Shown here: positions 26,293 to 35,776 of the stretch, one piece after another
How the letters are laid out: each line of letters starts with the position of its first letter
Position numbering within the stretch: the stretch's first letter is position 1
Notes under the pieces: generated by a model
The model's database searches: none
Seen by the model: only the letters and a program-made list of their open reading frames with translations
Told to the model about the DNA's origin: nothing
Translations under genes and position numbers: made by a program
Assembly: GCF_037023725.1 (NCBI RefSeq)
Contig: NZ_CP146077.1
Coordinates: forward strand, 1,463,001 to 1,527,000
DNA length: 64,000 bases
Source of the DNA: Pseudomonas bubulae
GTDB taxonomy: Bacteria; Pseudomonadota; Gammaproteobacteria; Pseudomonadales; Pseudomonadaceae
Direction of reading: 5' to 3'

Positions 26293-26558
26293 AGGTTATT
26301 CCTTGTTACAGATGAGGTTGGTGGGTGCAGTGTAAATCAGCATGGCTGATCTTGCCCGTACAGCTGTTTGCGGGTAAGCAATCGACCCGTTTGGCCGTGA
26401 GAAGTTTTCTATTGGCTTTCACTACGCGATTGAATGGCGCAATACCAGACCTTTTTCTCAATGGCCGGCTTGAGACCTTTCTATTTAGAGTTTGCGTTGC
26501 ATGCCTCTAGCCTTTGGTCAGCGCTCCATTGCGCAACCAATAACCAGAGGACTTACGC

Positions 26559-28100
26559 ATGACCACCCCCCTAGGCTTCGGCGCGCTTTCACAGCGCCGC
26601 CTGCTGTGTGTATTAAGCGCCAGCCTGCTGTCGGTTACAGCCCAGGCCGCCACACTGACCCGTGACAACGGTGCCGCTGTCGGTGACAACCAGAACTCCC
26701 AGACGGCAGGGGCCAATGGTCCGGTTCTGCTGCAAGACGTGCAGCTGCTGCAAAAGCTGCAGCGTTTTGATCGCGAGCGTATCCCGGAGCGAGTTGTTCA
26801 CGCTCGTGGCACAGGCGCACACGGCACGTTTACAGTCACCAATGACTTGAGCGACCTGACCAAGGCCAAAGTATTTGCCAAAGGCGAAACCACCCCGGTA
26901 TTTGTGCGTTTCTCGGCCGTGGTACACAGCGCCCACTCCCCAGAAACCCTGCGTGACCCACGGGGTTTTGCCACCAAGTTCTACACCGCGGACGGCAACT
27001 GGGACCTGGTGGGTAACAACTTCCCCACCTTCTTTATCCGTGATGCGATCAAGTTCCCGGACATGGTTCACGCCTTCAAGCCTGACCCGCGTACCAACCT
27101 GGATGACGACTCGCGCCGTTTCGACTTCTTCTCTCACGTACCGGAAGCCACACGCACCCTGACCGAGCTGTACTCCAACGCGGGTACCCCCGCCAGTTAC
27201 CGGGAAATGGATGGTAACGGTGTACACGCCTACAAACTGGTCAATGCCAAGGGGGACGTGCGCTATGTGAAGTTTCACTGGAAGAGCCTGCAGGGGTTGA
27301 AAAACCTTGATCCGAAACAAGTGACGCAGGTTCAGGGCCAGGACTACAGCCACATGACCAACGATCTGGTTACGCATATCAATAAGGGGGACTTCCCCAA
27401 GTGGGACTTGTATGTGCAGGTCCTCAAGCCTGAAGACTTGAAAACCTTTGATTTCGACCCGCTGGATGCCACCAAGATCTGGCCTAACGTGGCTGAGCGA
27501 AAAGTCGGGCAAATGGTCCTGAACCGCAACCCGGCCAATGTCTTCCAGGAAACCGAGCAGGTCGCCATGGCCCCGGCCAACCTGGTGCCAGGTATCGAGC
27601 CTTCCGAAGACCGTCTGTTGCAGGGCCGGGTGTTTTCTTATGCCGATACGCAGATGTACCGCCTGGGTGCCAATGCCATGCAATTGCCGATCAACGCCCC
27701 CCGGGTCGCGGTAAACAATGGCAACCAGGACGGCGCGATGAACCTGGGCCACACCACGTCGGGGGTGAACTACCAGCCAAGCCGCTTGATGCCGCGTGAA
27801 GAGCCGCAAGCTGCGCGCTACAGCGAAATGCCATTGGCGGGTACTACCCAGCAGGCGAAGATTCAGCGTGAGCAGAACTTCAAGCAGGCCGGTGATCTTT
27901 ACCGTTCATTCAGCCAGAAAGAGCGTCAAGATTTGATTGAAAGCTTCGGTGGTTCGCTGGCAACTACAGACGATGAAAGCAAGCACATCATCCTGTCGTT
28001 CCTTTACAAGGCCGACCCTGAGTACGGCACTGGCGTAGCCAAAGTTGCCAAGGGCGATCTGAGTCGGGTCAAGGCGCTGGCTGCCAAGCTGGCGGATTAA
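26559..28100 (+). CDS. katB: Periplasmic monofunctional catalase
   Basis: 513 residues, the same length as P. aeruginosa KatB as I recall it. A signal peptide (about 1-31, cleavage near AQA-ATL) sends it to the periplasm. The catalytic residues are H81 (VVHARGTGAHG) and N154 (VGNNFPTFF), and the heme ligand is Y361 (RVFSYADTQMYRLG). It destroys hydrogen peroxide. The ankyrin gene ankB follows after a hairpin. In P. aeruginosa katB-ankB is OxyR-controlled and AnkB helps catalase activity. I looked for an OxyR site in the 266 bases upstream and saw none I would defend. Confidence 0.94.
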   Translation: MTTPLGFGALSQRRLLCVLSASLLSVTAQAATLTRDNGAAVGDNQNSQTAGANGPVLLQDVQLLQKLQRFDRERIPERVVHARGTGAHGTFTVTNDLSDLTKAKVFAKGETTPVFVRFSAVVHSAHSPETLRDPRGFATKFYTADGNWDLVGNNFPTFFIRDAIKFPDMVHAFKPDPRTNLDDDSRRFDFFSHVPEATRTLTELYSNAGTPASYREMDGNGVHAYKLVNAKGDVRYVKFHWKSLQGLKNLDPKQVTQVQGQDYSHMTNDLVTHINKGDFPKWDLYVQVLKPEDLKTFDFDPLDATKIWPNVAERKVGQMVLNRNPANVFQETEQVAMAPANLVPGIEPSEDRLLQGRVFSYADTQMYRLGANAMQLPINAPRVAVNNGNQDGAMNLGHTTSGVNYQPSRLMPREEPQAARYSEMPLAGTTQQAKIQREQNFKQAGDLYRSFSQKERQDLIESFGGSLATTDDESKHIILSFLYKADPEYGTGVAKVAKGDLSRVKALAAKLAD

Positions 28101-28106
28101 CCCGCA

Positions 28107-28151
28107 GCCCTCACCCCGACCCTCTCCCTTTGGGAGGGGCTGGGTGAGGGC
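28107..28151. repeat. Intercistronic C/T-rich hairpin repeat between katB and ankB
   Basis: Long imperfect inverted repeat starting GCCCTCACCCCGACCCTCTC with the complementary arm ending GCTGGGTGAGGGC, followed by TTTTG. It could partly terminate katB transcription. A shorter relative of the same family is at 33733-33761. Confidence 0.75.
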
Positions 28152-28171
28152 TTTTGATTCAGGAGAGAAGC

Positions 28172-28702
28172 ATGCGAACGTTTATTTCCCTGGTCTTGCT
28201 GTTTTTCAGCGGCCTGAGCCTGGCCGATGGGGCCGACACCCGGGGCCAGCTTCAGGATTACTTTTTTGATGCCGCCCGTCGTGGCGATGTATCAATGCTC
28301 GATACCTTTATCGAGTCCGGCTACACCCTCGATATTCAAGACAGCAAAGGCTATACCGCGCTGATTCTGGCTGCCTATAACGGCCAGCCCGAGGCGGTGG
28401 AGCATTTGCTCAAGGCAGGCGCCAATGCCTGCGTGCAGGACAAACGCGGTAACACGGCCCTGATGGGGGCGATTTTCAAGGGTGAACTCAAGATTGCCCA
28501 CCGCCTGATGGCAGCCGACTGCAACCCTGATCAGCGCAATGGTGCAGGGCAGACGGCGGCCATGTATGCAGGCCTGTTCCAGCGGGTCGAGTTGCTCAAG
28601 GATTTATCCCGCAAAGGGGCTGACCTGAATGCCGTAGATGCATCGGGCAACAGTGCCGCTCGGCTGGCCAATGGCGAAATCCGCATGCCCGTAGCGCGCT
28701 GA
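28172..28702 (+). CDS. ankB: Periplasmic ankyrin-repeat protein partner of KatB
   Basis: 176 residues from the ATG at 28172, with AGGAGAG upstream; a start at 28154 is possible but lacks a site. A signal peptide (about 1-20, cleavage near SLA-DGA) is followed by about four ankyrin repeats (for example KGYTALILAAYNGQPEAVEH and RGNTALMGAIFKG). P. aeruginosa AnkB supports KatB activity in the periplasm; the same gene order here suggests the same role. Confidence 0.9.
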   Translation: MRTFISLVLLFFSGLSLADGADTRGQLQDYFFDAARRGDVSMLDTFIESGYTLDIQDSKGYTALILAAYNGQPEAVEHLLKAGANACVQDKRGNTALMGAIFKGELKIAHRLMAADCNPDQRNGAGQTAAMYAGLFQRVELLKDLSRKGADLNAVDASGNSAARLANGEIRMPVAR

Positions 28703-28747
28703 CCAAAGCCTAGTGGGCTATCATCGCGGTTTTTCCGTGGAGTTCAG

Positions 28748-30115
28748 ATGGCCAAGCCCAAGCGCATTTACGGCTGCACCGAGTGCGGCGCAACTTTCCC
28801 CAAGTGGGCCGGGCAGTGCGGCGAGTGCGGCGTCTGGAACACCCTGGTGGAAACCATCGTTGAAAGCGGGGCTGCGGCGCCGCCCAGCGGCCGTACCGGC
28901 TGGACCGGACAACAGGCCCAGCTCAAGACCCTGGCTGAAGTCAGCATCGAGGAACTGCCGCGCTTCTCCACCGCTTCTGGCGAGCTGGATCGGGTGCTTG
29001 GCGGCGGTCTGGTGGATGGCTCGGTGGTGTTGATTGGTGGCGATCCGGGGATCGGCAAATCCACCATCCTGCTGCAAACCTTGTGTCAGATGGCTACACG
29101 CATGCCTGCGTTGTACGTCACTGGCGAGGAGTCCCAGCAGCAAGTGGCCATGCGCGCCCGGCGCCTGGGGCTGCCGCAGGATCAGCTCAAGGTGATGACC
29201 GAAACCTGCATTGAAAGCATCATCGCCACTGCCAAGCTGGAAAAGCCCAAGGTCATGGTCATCGACTCGATTCAGACCATCTTTACCGAGCAACTGCAAT
29301 CGGCCCCCGGCGGCGTGTCGCAAGTGCGTGAAAGTGCGGCCTTGCTGGTGCGTTATGCCAAGTCCAGCGGCACGGCGATTTTCCTGGTGGGCCATGTGAC
29401 CAAAGAAGGCGCATTGGCCGGGCCGCGGGTGCTGGAGCATATGGTGGATACCGTACTGTATTTCGAGGGTGAATCCGACGGGCGGCTGCGCTTGCTGCGG
29501 GCAGTGAAAAACCGTTTTGGCGCGGTCAACGAGCTGGGCGTATTCGGTATGACCGACAAAGGCCTGAAGGAAGTTTCCAACCCTTCCGCAATTTTCCTTA
29601 CCCGCGCCCAGGAAGAAGTCCCTGGCAGTGTGGTGATGGCCACCTGGGAAGGGACTCGCCCGATGCTGGTGGAGGTGCAGGCGCTGGTGGACGACAGCCA
29701 TATGTCCAACCCGCGGCGGGTGACCCTGGGCCTGGACCAGAATCGTCTGGCCATGTTATTGGCCGTATTGCATCGACACGGCGGTATTCCAACCCACGAT
29801 CAGGATGTTTTCCTGAACGTGGTGGGCGGGGTCAAGGTGCTGGAAACCGCATCGGACCTGGCGCTCATGGCCGCCGTGATGTCCAGCCTGCGTAATCGTC
29901 CGTTGCCCCATGATCTGCTGGTGTTCGGTGAAGTCGGCCTGTCGGGTGAGGTGCGCCCTGTGCCAAGCGGCCAGGAGCGGCTCAAGGAAGCGGCCAAGCA
30001 CGGTTTCAAGCGCGCCATCGTGCCCAAGGGCAATGCGCCCAAGGAGTCGCCGCCGGGGCTGAAAGTCATTGGCGTTACCCGTCTGGAACAGGCGTTGGAT
30101 GCGTTGTTCGAATAA
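28748..30115 (+). CDS. radA: DNA repair/recombination protein RadA
   Basis: 455 residues. A four-cysteine zinc finger (C10, C13, C24, C27), Walker A GGDPGIGKST (97-106), the RadA-specific KNRFG motif (about residue 255) and a Lon-type S16 C-terminal domain without protease activity (ALMAAVMSSLRNRPL onward). RadA is a DnaB-like helicase that extends D-loops in recombination. In P. aeruginosa the neighbour on one side is the PilZ-domain gene mapZ; here cstA follows after 215 bases with no such gene. Confidence 0.95.
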   Translation: MAKPKRIYGCTECGATFPKWAGQCGECGVWNTLVETIVESGAAAPPSGRTGWTGQQAQLKTLAEVSIEELPRFSTASGELDRVLGGGLVDGSVVLIGGDPGIGKSTILLQTLCQMATRMPALYVTGEESQQQVAMRARRLGLPQDQLKVMTETCIESIIATAKLEKPKVMVIDSIQTIFTEQLQSAPGGVSQVRESAALLVRYAKSSGTAIFLVGHVTKEGALAGPRVLEHMVDTVLYFEGESDGRLRLLRAVKNRFGAVNELGVFGMTDKGLKEVSNPSAIFLTRAQEEVPGSVVMATWEGTRPMLVEVQALVDDSHMSNPRRVTLGLDQNRLAMLLAVLHRHGGIPTHDQDVFLNVVGGVKVLETASDLALMAAVMSSLRNRPLPHDLLVFGEVGLSGEVRPVPSGQERLKEAAKHGFKRAIVPKGNAPKESPPGLKVIGVTRLEQALDALFE

Positions 30116-30330
30116 GCGTTCAAAGGTGTAAAAAATCTGCAAGGGTTGGGCGCGGTATCGGGCTGACAGCCTGGGACAGACAGCGGCGTTGCACGGAAAA
30201 AATGTGCAGCACCGCCTGCCAAAAAACCGCAAAAGAAGGCTCTAGACCAATGTTGGGGGCTGGTCTTTAAAGCCAGTAGCGCTAAACTCCGGGTGCAGTC
30301 TTTCTTGTCCAACTGGCCGGAATTAAAAAA

Positions 30331-32397
30331 ATGAATAATAAAAATAGCCTGCTCCGCCACATCCCGTGGCTGGTGCTGGCAATTGTAGGAGCCTGCGCCC
30401 TTGGCGTAGTGGCATTGCGCCGGGGCGAGGCGATCAACGCCTTGTGGATTGTTGTGGCAGCTGTTGCCATTTATCTGGTTGCTTACCGTTATTACAGCCT
30501 GTTTATCGCCACCAAGGTGATGCAACTGGACTCCAGCCGCGCAACACCTGCGGTGCTCAACAACGACGGTCTGGACTATGTGCCGACCAACAAACACATT
30601 CTCTTTGGTCACCACTTTGCCGCCATTGCTGGCGCTGGCCCTCTGGTCGGGCCGGTATTGGCCGCGCAAATGGGTTACCTGCCGGGCACACTCTGGCTGA
30701 TCGCCGGCGTGGTACTGGCCGGTGCGGTGCAGGACTTCATGGTCCTGTTCATGTCCACCCGCCGCAACGGTCGCTCCCTGGGCGATATGGTGCGTGAGGA
30801 AATGGGCAAGATCCCGGGCACCATCGCGCTGTTTGGCTGCTTCCTGATCATGATCATCATCCTCGCGGTGCTGGCGCTGATCGTGGTCAAGGCCCTGGCC
30901 GAGAGCCCGTGGGGCATGTTCACGGTGATGGCGACCATCCCGATCGCGATGTTCATGGGCATTTACATGCGCTACATCCGCCCGGGCCGCATAGGTGAAA
31001 TCTCCATCGTCGGTGTGCTGCTGCTACTTGGCTCCATCTGGCTGGGGGGCCAGATTGCGGCGAGCCCCGAGTGGGCGCCGGTGTTCACCTTTACCGGTAC
31101 GCAAATCACCTGGATGCTCATCGGCTACGGCTTTGTTGCGGCGGTTCTGCCGGTATGGCTGGTACTGGCACCTCGTGACTATCTGTCGACCTTCCTCAAG
31201 ATCGGCACTATCGTTGCGCTGGCCATCGGCATCCTGGTCACCATGCCCGAGCTGAAAATGCCCGCGCTGACCCAGTTCACCGACGGCACCGGCCCGGTCT
31301 GGAAAGGCGGCCTGTTCCCGTTCCTGTTCATCACCATTGCCTGCGGTGCGGTATCGGGCTTCCATGCGCTGATTTCTTCGGGTACTACGCCAAAACTGCT
31401 GGATAACGAAAGCAACGCCCGTTATATCGGTTACGGCGGCATGCTGATGGAGTCCTTCGTGGCCATTATGGCGATGGTTGCTGCTTCGGTGATCGAGCCG
31501 GGTGTGTACTTCGCCATGAACAGCCCGGCAGCGATTGTCGGCGGTGACGTGGTTACCGTTGCGCAAAACATCACCAACTGGGGCTTTGCCATTACCCCGG
31601 ATGCGTTGACCGCGCTGGCCAAGGACATCGGTGAAACCACCGTCCTGGCACGTGCCGGCGGTGCACCGACCCTGGCGGTGGGTATCGCGCAGATCCTGCA
31701 CAACGTGTTGCCGGGTGAAAACACTATGGCGTTCTGGTATCACTTCGCCATTTTGTTCGAAGCCCTGTTTATCCTGACCGCAGTTGACGCCGGTACCCGT
31801 GCCGGTCGCTTTATGCTGCAAGACTTGCTGGGCAGCTTTGTGCCTGCACTCAAACGTACCGAGTCCTGGGGCGCCAACTTGCTGGCCACCGGCCTGTGTG
31901 TGGCGATGTGGGGCTACCTGCTGTATCAGGGCGTGATCGATCCACTGGGCGGCATCAACACCCTGTGGCCGCTGTTCGGTATCTCCAACCAGATGCTGGC
32001 GGGTATCGCGCTGATGCTGGCAACCGTTGTGCTGATCAAAATGAAGCGCCAGCGCTACATTTGGGTGACCATGCTGCCAGCCGTCTGGCTGCTGATCTGC
32101 ACCACCGTGGCAGGCTTTATCAAGCTGTTCGACGCCAACCCGGCAGTGGGCTTCCTGTCCCTGGCCAACAAATACAGCACTGCGCTGGAAGCCGGCCAGG
32201 TGATTGCCCCGGCGAAAAACATCGACCAGATGCAACATGTGATCATCAACGCCTACACCAACGCCGGTCTGACCGTGCTGTTTCTGTTCGTGGTGTTCAG
32301 CATTCTGTTCTTTGCGATCAAAGTGGGTGTCGCTGCATGGGGCAGCAAAGAACGTACGGATAAAGAGTCGCCGTACCAAGCCATGCCAGATGCTTGA
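30331..32397 (+). CDS. cstA: CstA/BtsT-family pyruvate and peptide-type transporter
   Basis: 688 residues with about eighteen membrane helices; CstA N-terminal domain (about 30-410, including GHHFAAIAGAGPLVGPVLA) and C-terminal 5TM domain. E. coli members carry pyruvate (BtsT) or are tied to peptide use under starvation (CstA). The order cstA-yjiX-yjiA is that of the E. coli btsT operon. Pyruvate import is the most likely job here. The first codons, AATAATAA after the ATG, match the Crc/Hfq target motif. Confidence 0.9.
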   Translation: MNNKNSLLRHIPWLVLAIVGACALGVVALRRGEAINALWIVVAAVAIYLVAYRYYSLFIATKVMQLDSSRATPAVLNNDGLDYVPTNKHILFGHHFAAIAGAGPLVGPVLAAQMGYLPGTLWLIAGVVLAGAVQDFMVLFMSTRRNGRSLGDMVREEMGKIPGTIALFGCFLIMIIILAVLALIVVKALAESPWGMFTVMATIPIAMFMGIYMRYIRPGRIGEISIVGVLLLLGSIWLGGQIAASPEWAPVFTFTGTQITWMLIGYGFVAAVLPVWLVLAPRDYLSTFLKIGTIVALAIGILVTMPELKMPALTQFTDGTGPVWKGGLFPFLFITIACGAVSGFHALISSGTTPKLLDNESNARYIGYGGMLMESFVAIMAMVAASVIEPGVYFAMNSPAAIVGGDVVTVAQNITNWGFAITPDALTALAKDIGETTVLARAGGAPTLAVGIAQILHNVLPGENTMAFWYHFAILFEALFILTAVDAGTRAGRFMLQDLLGSFVPALKRTESWGANLLATGLCVAMWGYLLYQGVIDPLGGINTLWPLFGISNQMLAGIALMLATVVLIKMKRQRYIWVTMLPAVWLLICTTVAGFIKLFDANPAVGFLSLANKYSTALEAGQVIAPAKNIDQMQHVIINAYTNAGLTVLFLFVVFSILFFAIKVGVAAWGSKERTDKESPYQAMPDA
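30334..30341 (+). promoter_or_regulatory. Crc/Hfq catabolite-activity motif at the cstA start
   Basis: AATAATAA just after the start codon fits the AANAANAA motif by which Crc with Hfq blocks translation of carbon-uptake genes in Pseudomonas. Location over the initiation region is right for repression. Confidence 0.5.
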
Positions 32398-32412
32398 TAG
32401 AGGGTTGCAACC

Positions 32413-32610
32413 ATGTTCAATGACCTGAGTCGCCTCGGTAAATACCTCGGTCAGGCCGCACGCCTGATGGTCGGCATGCCCGACTACGACAACTACGTCG
32501 AGCATATGCAAACCAAGCACCCGGACAAGCCGGTGATGAGCTACGAGGCGTTCTTTCGTGAACGCCAGGAAGCGCGTTACGGCGGCAAGGGCGGGCCCAA
32601 GTGTTGTTAA
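32413..32610 (+). CDS. YbdD/YjiX-family small protein
   Basis: 65 residues, DUF466. It has the family core [20 protein letters not shown] and the [15 protein letters not shown] segment, and ends with paired cysteines (KCC). Members are always found after CstA/BtsT transporters and E. coli YjiX/YbdD are needed for pyruvate transport activity. It starts 15 bases after the cstA stop. Confidence 0.92.
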   Translation: MFNDLSRLGKYLGQAARLMVGMPDYDNYVEHMQTKHPDKPVMSYEAFFRERQEARYGGKGGPKCC

Positions 32611-32636
32611 CCCGTCAGGGCTGAGCTGTATCTGAC

Positions 32637-32723
32637 TGTGGGAGCGGGCTTGCTCGCGATAAGAGCGGCGCGGTGTGTCAGTGACACCGTGTCGCCTGAA
32701 TCGCGAGCAAGGCCGCTCCCACA
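32637..32723. repeat. REP pair inside the cstA-yjiX-yjiA operon
   Basis: TGTGGGAGCGGGCTTGCTCG at the left and its complement at the right, with a second small palindrome (GTGTCAGTGACAC) in the centre. It lies in the 146 bases between the small gene and yjiA. Confidence 0.87.
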
Positions 32724-32756
32724 TTTGTTTTGGCGTTATGTTTAAGGAGGCACTGC

Positions 32757-33725
32757 ATGACCTCTCCAATCCCCGTCACCATTCTCAGCGGCTTCTTGGG
32801 GGCCGGTAAAACCACCTTGTTGCGTTATTTGCTCAAGGCAGAACACGGCCTGAAAATCGCCGTGATCGAAAACGAATTCAGCGATGCCGGGATCGACACC
32901 CAACTGTTGGGGGACGAGCCGGTGCAAGTCATGACCCTGGCCAATGGCTGTGTGTGCTGCACCATCCACACCGACCTGACCAAGGCGCTGTACCTGCTGC
33001 TTGAGCGTCTGGACAATGGCGAAATTGCCTTCGACCGCCTGGTGATCGAGTGCACCGGCCTGGCCGACCCGGCACCGGTGGCGCAAACCTTTTTTATCGA
33101 TGAAGAGCTGCGCGAGCGTTATCTGCTGGACGGCATTATTACCCTGGTGGATGCAGCCCACGCCGATGTGCATTTGAGTCAGACCATTGCCCAGGCGCAG
33201 ATCGGTTTTGCTGACCGCTTACTGGTGAGCAAGCGCGATCTGGTGGATGACGCCACCTTTGATGCCTTGAGCGAGCGTTTGACCCGTATCAACCGCCGGG
33301 CGCCGATCCGCGTGGTTGAGCACGGCAAGATCGATCTGGCCGAATTACTGGATGTGCGCGGGTTTAACCTCAACGCAGACTTGGGGGGTGGCCTGAGCTT
33401 GCGCCCGGTACAGCCTGCGGCCTCTATCGACCGTATCTCCAGTCTGGTGCTACGCACCGATAAGCCGCTGGATATCGACAGCCTTAGCGCCTTCATGAAC
33501 GAGCTGCTGGAAGAGCACGGCAAGCAATTGCTGCGCTACAAAGGCGTGCTGAGCATTGCCGGTGAAGATCGCAGACTGGTGTTTCAGGGGGTGCTCAAGT
33601 TGTATGGCTTTGATTGGGACACCGAGTGGGCCGAAGGTGAAGCCCGTGAAAGTGTGATGGTGTTTATTGCCGATGATTTGCCAGAGGCCAAGATTCGCGA
33701 GGGTTTTGCCCGGCTTGGGGTTTGA
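32757..33725 (+). CDS. yjiA: G3E-family GTPase, YjiA/CobW type
   Basis: 322 residues from the ATG at 32757 with an AAGGAGG ribosome site. Walker A GFLGAGKTT near the N-terminus, the metal-binding CxCC motif (NGCVCCTI, about residues 62-69), a GTP base-recognition SKRD, and a CobW C-terminal domain. Such GTPases insert metals or act as zinc-metallochaperones; the role in this operon is unknown. It is the third gene of the btsT-type set. Confidence 0.92.
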   Translation: MTSPIPVTILSGFLGAGKTTLLRYLLKAEHGLKIAVIENEFSDAGIDTQLLGDEPVQVMTLANGCVCCTIHTDLTKALYLLLERLDNGEIAFDRLVIECTGLADPAPVAQTFFIDEELRERYLLDGIITLVDAAHADVHLSQTIAQAQIGFADRLLVSKRDLVDDATFDALSERLTRINRRAPIRVVEHGKIDLAELLDVRGFNLNADLGGGLSLRPVQPAASIDRISSLVLRTDKPLDIDSLSAFMNELLEEHGKQLLRYKGVLSIAGEDRRLVFQGVLKLYGFDWDTEWAEGEARESVMVFIADDLPEAKIREGFARLGV

Positions 33726-33732
33726 GTGATAG

Positions 33733-33761
33733 CTGACCCTCTCCCTCCGGGAGAGGGTCAG
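33733..33761. terminator. C/T-rich hairpin after yjiA
   Basis: TGACCCTCTCCC-TCC-GGGAGAGGGTCA is a nearly perfect stem, with a T-rich run shortly after (33767-33779). It probably ends the cstA operon and belongs to the same repeat family as 28107-28151. Confidence 0.75.
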
Positions 33762-33825
33762 GGGCTTTTGATTTTTTTGTCTTACTGCAATAACAGCTAT
33801 TTCGCACAACTTCACGGTTGTAAAA

Positions 33826-34380
33826 TCAATAGGACACATTTCTTTCAATAATATTTAAAAGAAATACCATTTTTTTATGTTCGGCTGTTTCGCCAAGATA
33901 GTAATGAGGTGAGCCCTTGGCTTTTCTTACGCCGATATACTTGTTGTTATGGGTTTTAAGTGTGATGAGGGTATGGGGTTCACTCAAGTTCCTCTCTGTC
34001 ACTGTTCGGTTGTTTTGATCGAGTAGTGTGAAGGCAAGTGGATGCTTTAGTGTCGGACTTCTCGCATAGAGTATATCCATATGGTTCATGGCCAGCCGGT
34101 GCCGGTCATACTGGCCAGGGTGTTTGATATGTATTTCATAGCCCTTGGCGGTATGCCGGAAATAAAGCTTGAGCGTAGCCTTGATCCCGCCTGTGGCGTG
34201 GGCTTGAATGCCCAAGGCTGCGGAGTCGTCCCTCAACTGTGGTTTGCCGGAGAAGACACCGCCACTGCCCAGCAAGTCAGTTACTATGACCGACTGGCCA
34301 TGAAGAGCCCCTAAAAGATGAAGGTTATGGTTCGGTATATGCAAGGTGGCGATAAAGGAGTGTTGCGAATCGTTAGTCAT
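33826..34380 (-). CDS. Orphan protein of unknown function, AT-rich
   Basis: 184 residues from the ATG at 34380. I do not recognise it. There is no signal peptide or membrane helix. The sequence is rich in His, Asn, Lys and short beta segments (HPLAFTLLDQNNRTVTERN and TLITLKTHNNKYIGVRKAKG), a pattern that loosely recalls beta-trefoil/fascin-like folds. Base composition is lower in G+C than neighbours, most so at the 3-prime end. It sits between the yjiA operon and glyA with no partner gene. Lateral origin is likely; function unknown. Confidence 0.7.
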   Translation of the reverse strand: MTNDSQHSFIATLHIPNHNLHLLGALHGQSVIVTDLLGSGGVFSGKPQLRDDSAALGIQAHATGGIKATLKLYFRHTAKGYEIHIKHPGQYDRHRLAMNHMDILYARSPTLKHPLAFTLLDQNNRTVTERNLSEPHTLITLKTHNNKYIGVRKAKGSPHYYLGETAEHKKMVFLLNIIERNVSY

Positions 34381-34475
34381 TGTCTGAACTCTGCAGTTGA
34401 TAAGAATGCATAAATTCAGACTAGGCTGTTATTGTTCGGGGGGAGCGGCCAAGTGTTTCAAAATAACAGATGCAA

Positions 34476-34508
34476 TAAAAAGCCCGGCTTGAAAGCCGGG
34501 CTTTTTAT
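34476..34508. terminator. Bidirectional terminator after glyA
   Basis: AGCCCGGCTT-GAA-AGCCGGGCT stem flanked by A-rich and T-rich tracts, just before the stop of the minus-strand glyA. Confidence 0.93.
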
Positions 34509-34522
34509 TCAGCTATTTGCGA

Positions 34523-35776
34523 TCAGTTGCCGTATACCGGCAGCTTGGCGCAGATGGCTTTGACTTTCTCGCGAACGGCGTCGATAACGGCTTCGTTGTT
34601 GATATCTGCCAGGATGTCGCAGATCCAGCCAGCCAGCTCACGGCACTCTTCAACTTTGAAGCCGCGAGTGGTGACAGCTGGAGTACCGAAACGCAGACCC
34701 GAAGTGACGAACGGGGAGCGTGGATCGTTTGGTACGGAGTTTTTGTTTACGGTGATAAAGGCTTTGCCCAGAGCAGCGTCGGCGTCTTTACCGGAGATTT
34801 CCTGCTTGATCAGCGACAGCAGGAACAGGTGGTTTTCAGTACCGCCCGAAACCACGTCAAAACCGCGCTCGATAAATACCGAAGCCATGGCCTGAGCGTT
34901 TTTTACCACTTGTTGCTGGTAAGCCTTGAACTCTGGTTGCAGAGCTTCTTTGAAGCACACGGCCTTGGCCGCGATAACGTGCTCCAGCGGGCCGCCTTGC
35001 GAACCCGGGAAAACAGCCGAGTTCAGCTTTTTCTCGATGTCGGCGTTGGCCTTGGCCAGGATCAGGCCACCACGTGGACCGCGCAGGGTCTTGTGGGTAG
35101 TGGTGGTCACTACGTCAGCGAATGGAACCGGGTTCGGGTAAACGCCAGCAGCCACCAGACCGGCTACGTGTGCCATGTCCACGAACAGGTAGGCGCCAAC
35201 CTTGTCCGCGATAGCGCGGAAACGTGGGAAGTCCAGAACCTGCGAGTAGGCAGAGAAGCCAGCCACGATCATTTTTGGCTTGTGCTCAACGGCCAGACGC
35301 TCAACTTCGTCGTAGTCGATCAGGCCATTGGCGTCGATGCCGTACTGGATGGCGTTGTACAGCTTGCCCGAAGACGAAACGCTGGCACCGTGGGTCAGGT
35401 GACCGCCGTGAGCCAGGCTCATGCCCAGGATGGTGTCGCCAGCCGACAGCAGGGCCAGGTAAACGGCGCTGTTGGCCTGGGAACCGGCGTGCGGTTGAAC
35501 GTTGGCGTAATCGGCGCCGAACAGTTCTTTTGCACGGTCGATAGCCAGTTGCTCTACCACGTCTACGTATTCGCAGCCGCCGTAGTAGCGCTTGCCAGGG
35601 TAGCCTTCGGCGTATTTGTTGGTCAGAACCGAGCCTTGAGCTTCCATCACCGCTGGGCTGGTGTAGTTTTCCGAAGCGATCAGCTCAATATGTTCTTCCT
35701 GGCGCTGAGCTTCTTGCTCCATGGCGGCAAAAAGGTCGGCGTCGAACTTGGCAAGTGTCAAATCACGGCTGAACAT
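34523..35776 (-). CDS. glyA: Serine hydroxymethyltransferase
   Basis: 417 residues from the ATG at 35774-35776, behind a GAGG site; a four-residue longer start is not needed. PLP-dependent exchange between serine plus tetrahydrofolate and glycine plus methylene-tetrahydrofolate. The PLP lysine is K229 in [24 protein letters not shown] carries the PLP-contacting Asp and His. Cytoplasmic tetramer in the family. Single gene with its own terminator. Confidence 0.96.
   Translation of the reverse strand: MFSRDLTLAKFDADLFAAMEQEAQRQEEHIELIASENYTSPAVMEAQGSVLTNKYAEGYPGKRYYGGCEYVDVVEQLAIDRAKELFGADYANVQPHAGSQANSAVYLALLSAGDTILGMSLAHGGHLTHGASVSSSGKLYNAIQYGIDANGLIDYDEVERLAVEHKPKMIVAGFSAYSQVLDFPRFRAIADKVGAYLFVDMAHVAGLVAAGVYPNPVPFADVVTTTTHKTLRGPRGGLILAKANADIEKKLNSAVFPGSQGGPLEHVIAAKAVCFKEALQPEFKAYQQQVVKNAQAMASVFIERGFDVVSGGTENHLFLLSLIKQEISGKDADAALGKAFITVNKNSVPNDPRSPFVTSGLRFGTPAVTTRGFKVEECRELAGWICDILADINNEAVIDAVREKVKAICAKLPVYGN

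Noticed and set aside
26293..26558. OxyR-binding site upstream of katB
   Set aside because: The region contains CTATTTAG-like pieces but no spacing that fits the tetra-half-site OxyR pattern; I would not call it.
31024..32769. 581-codon minus-strand frame opposite cstA
   Set aside because: Composition typical of antisense shadows (His, Gln, Arg rich), no ribosome site, and cstA is certain.
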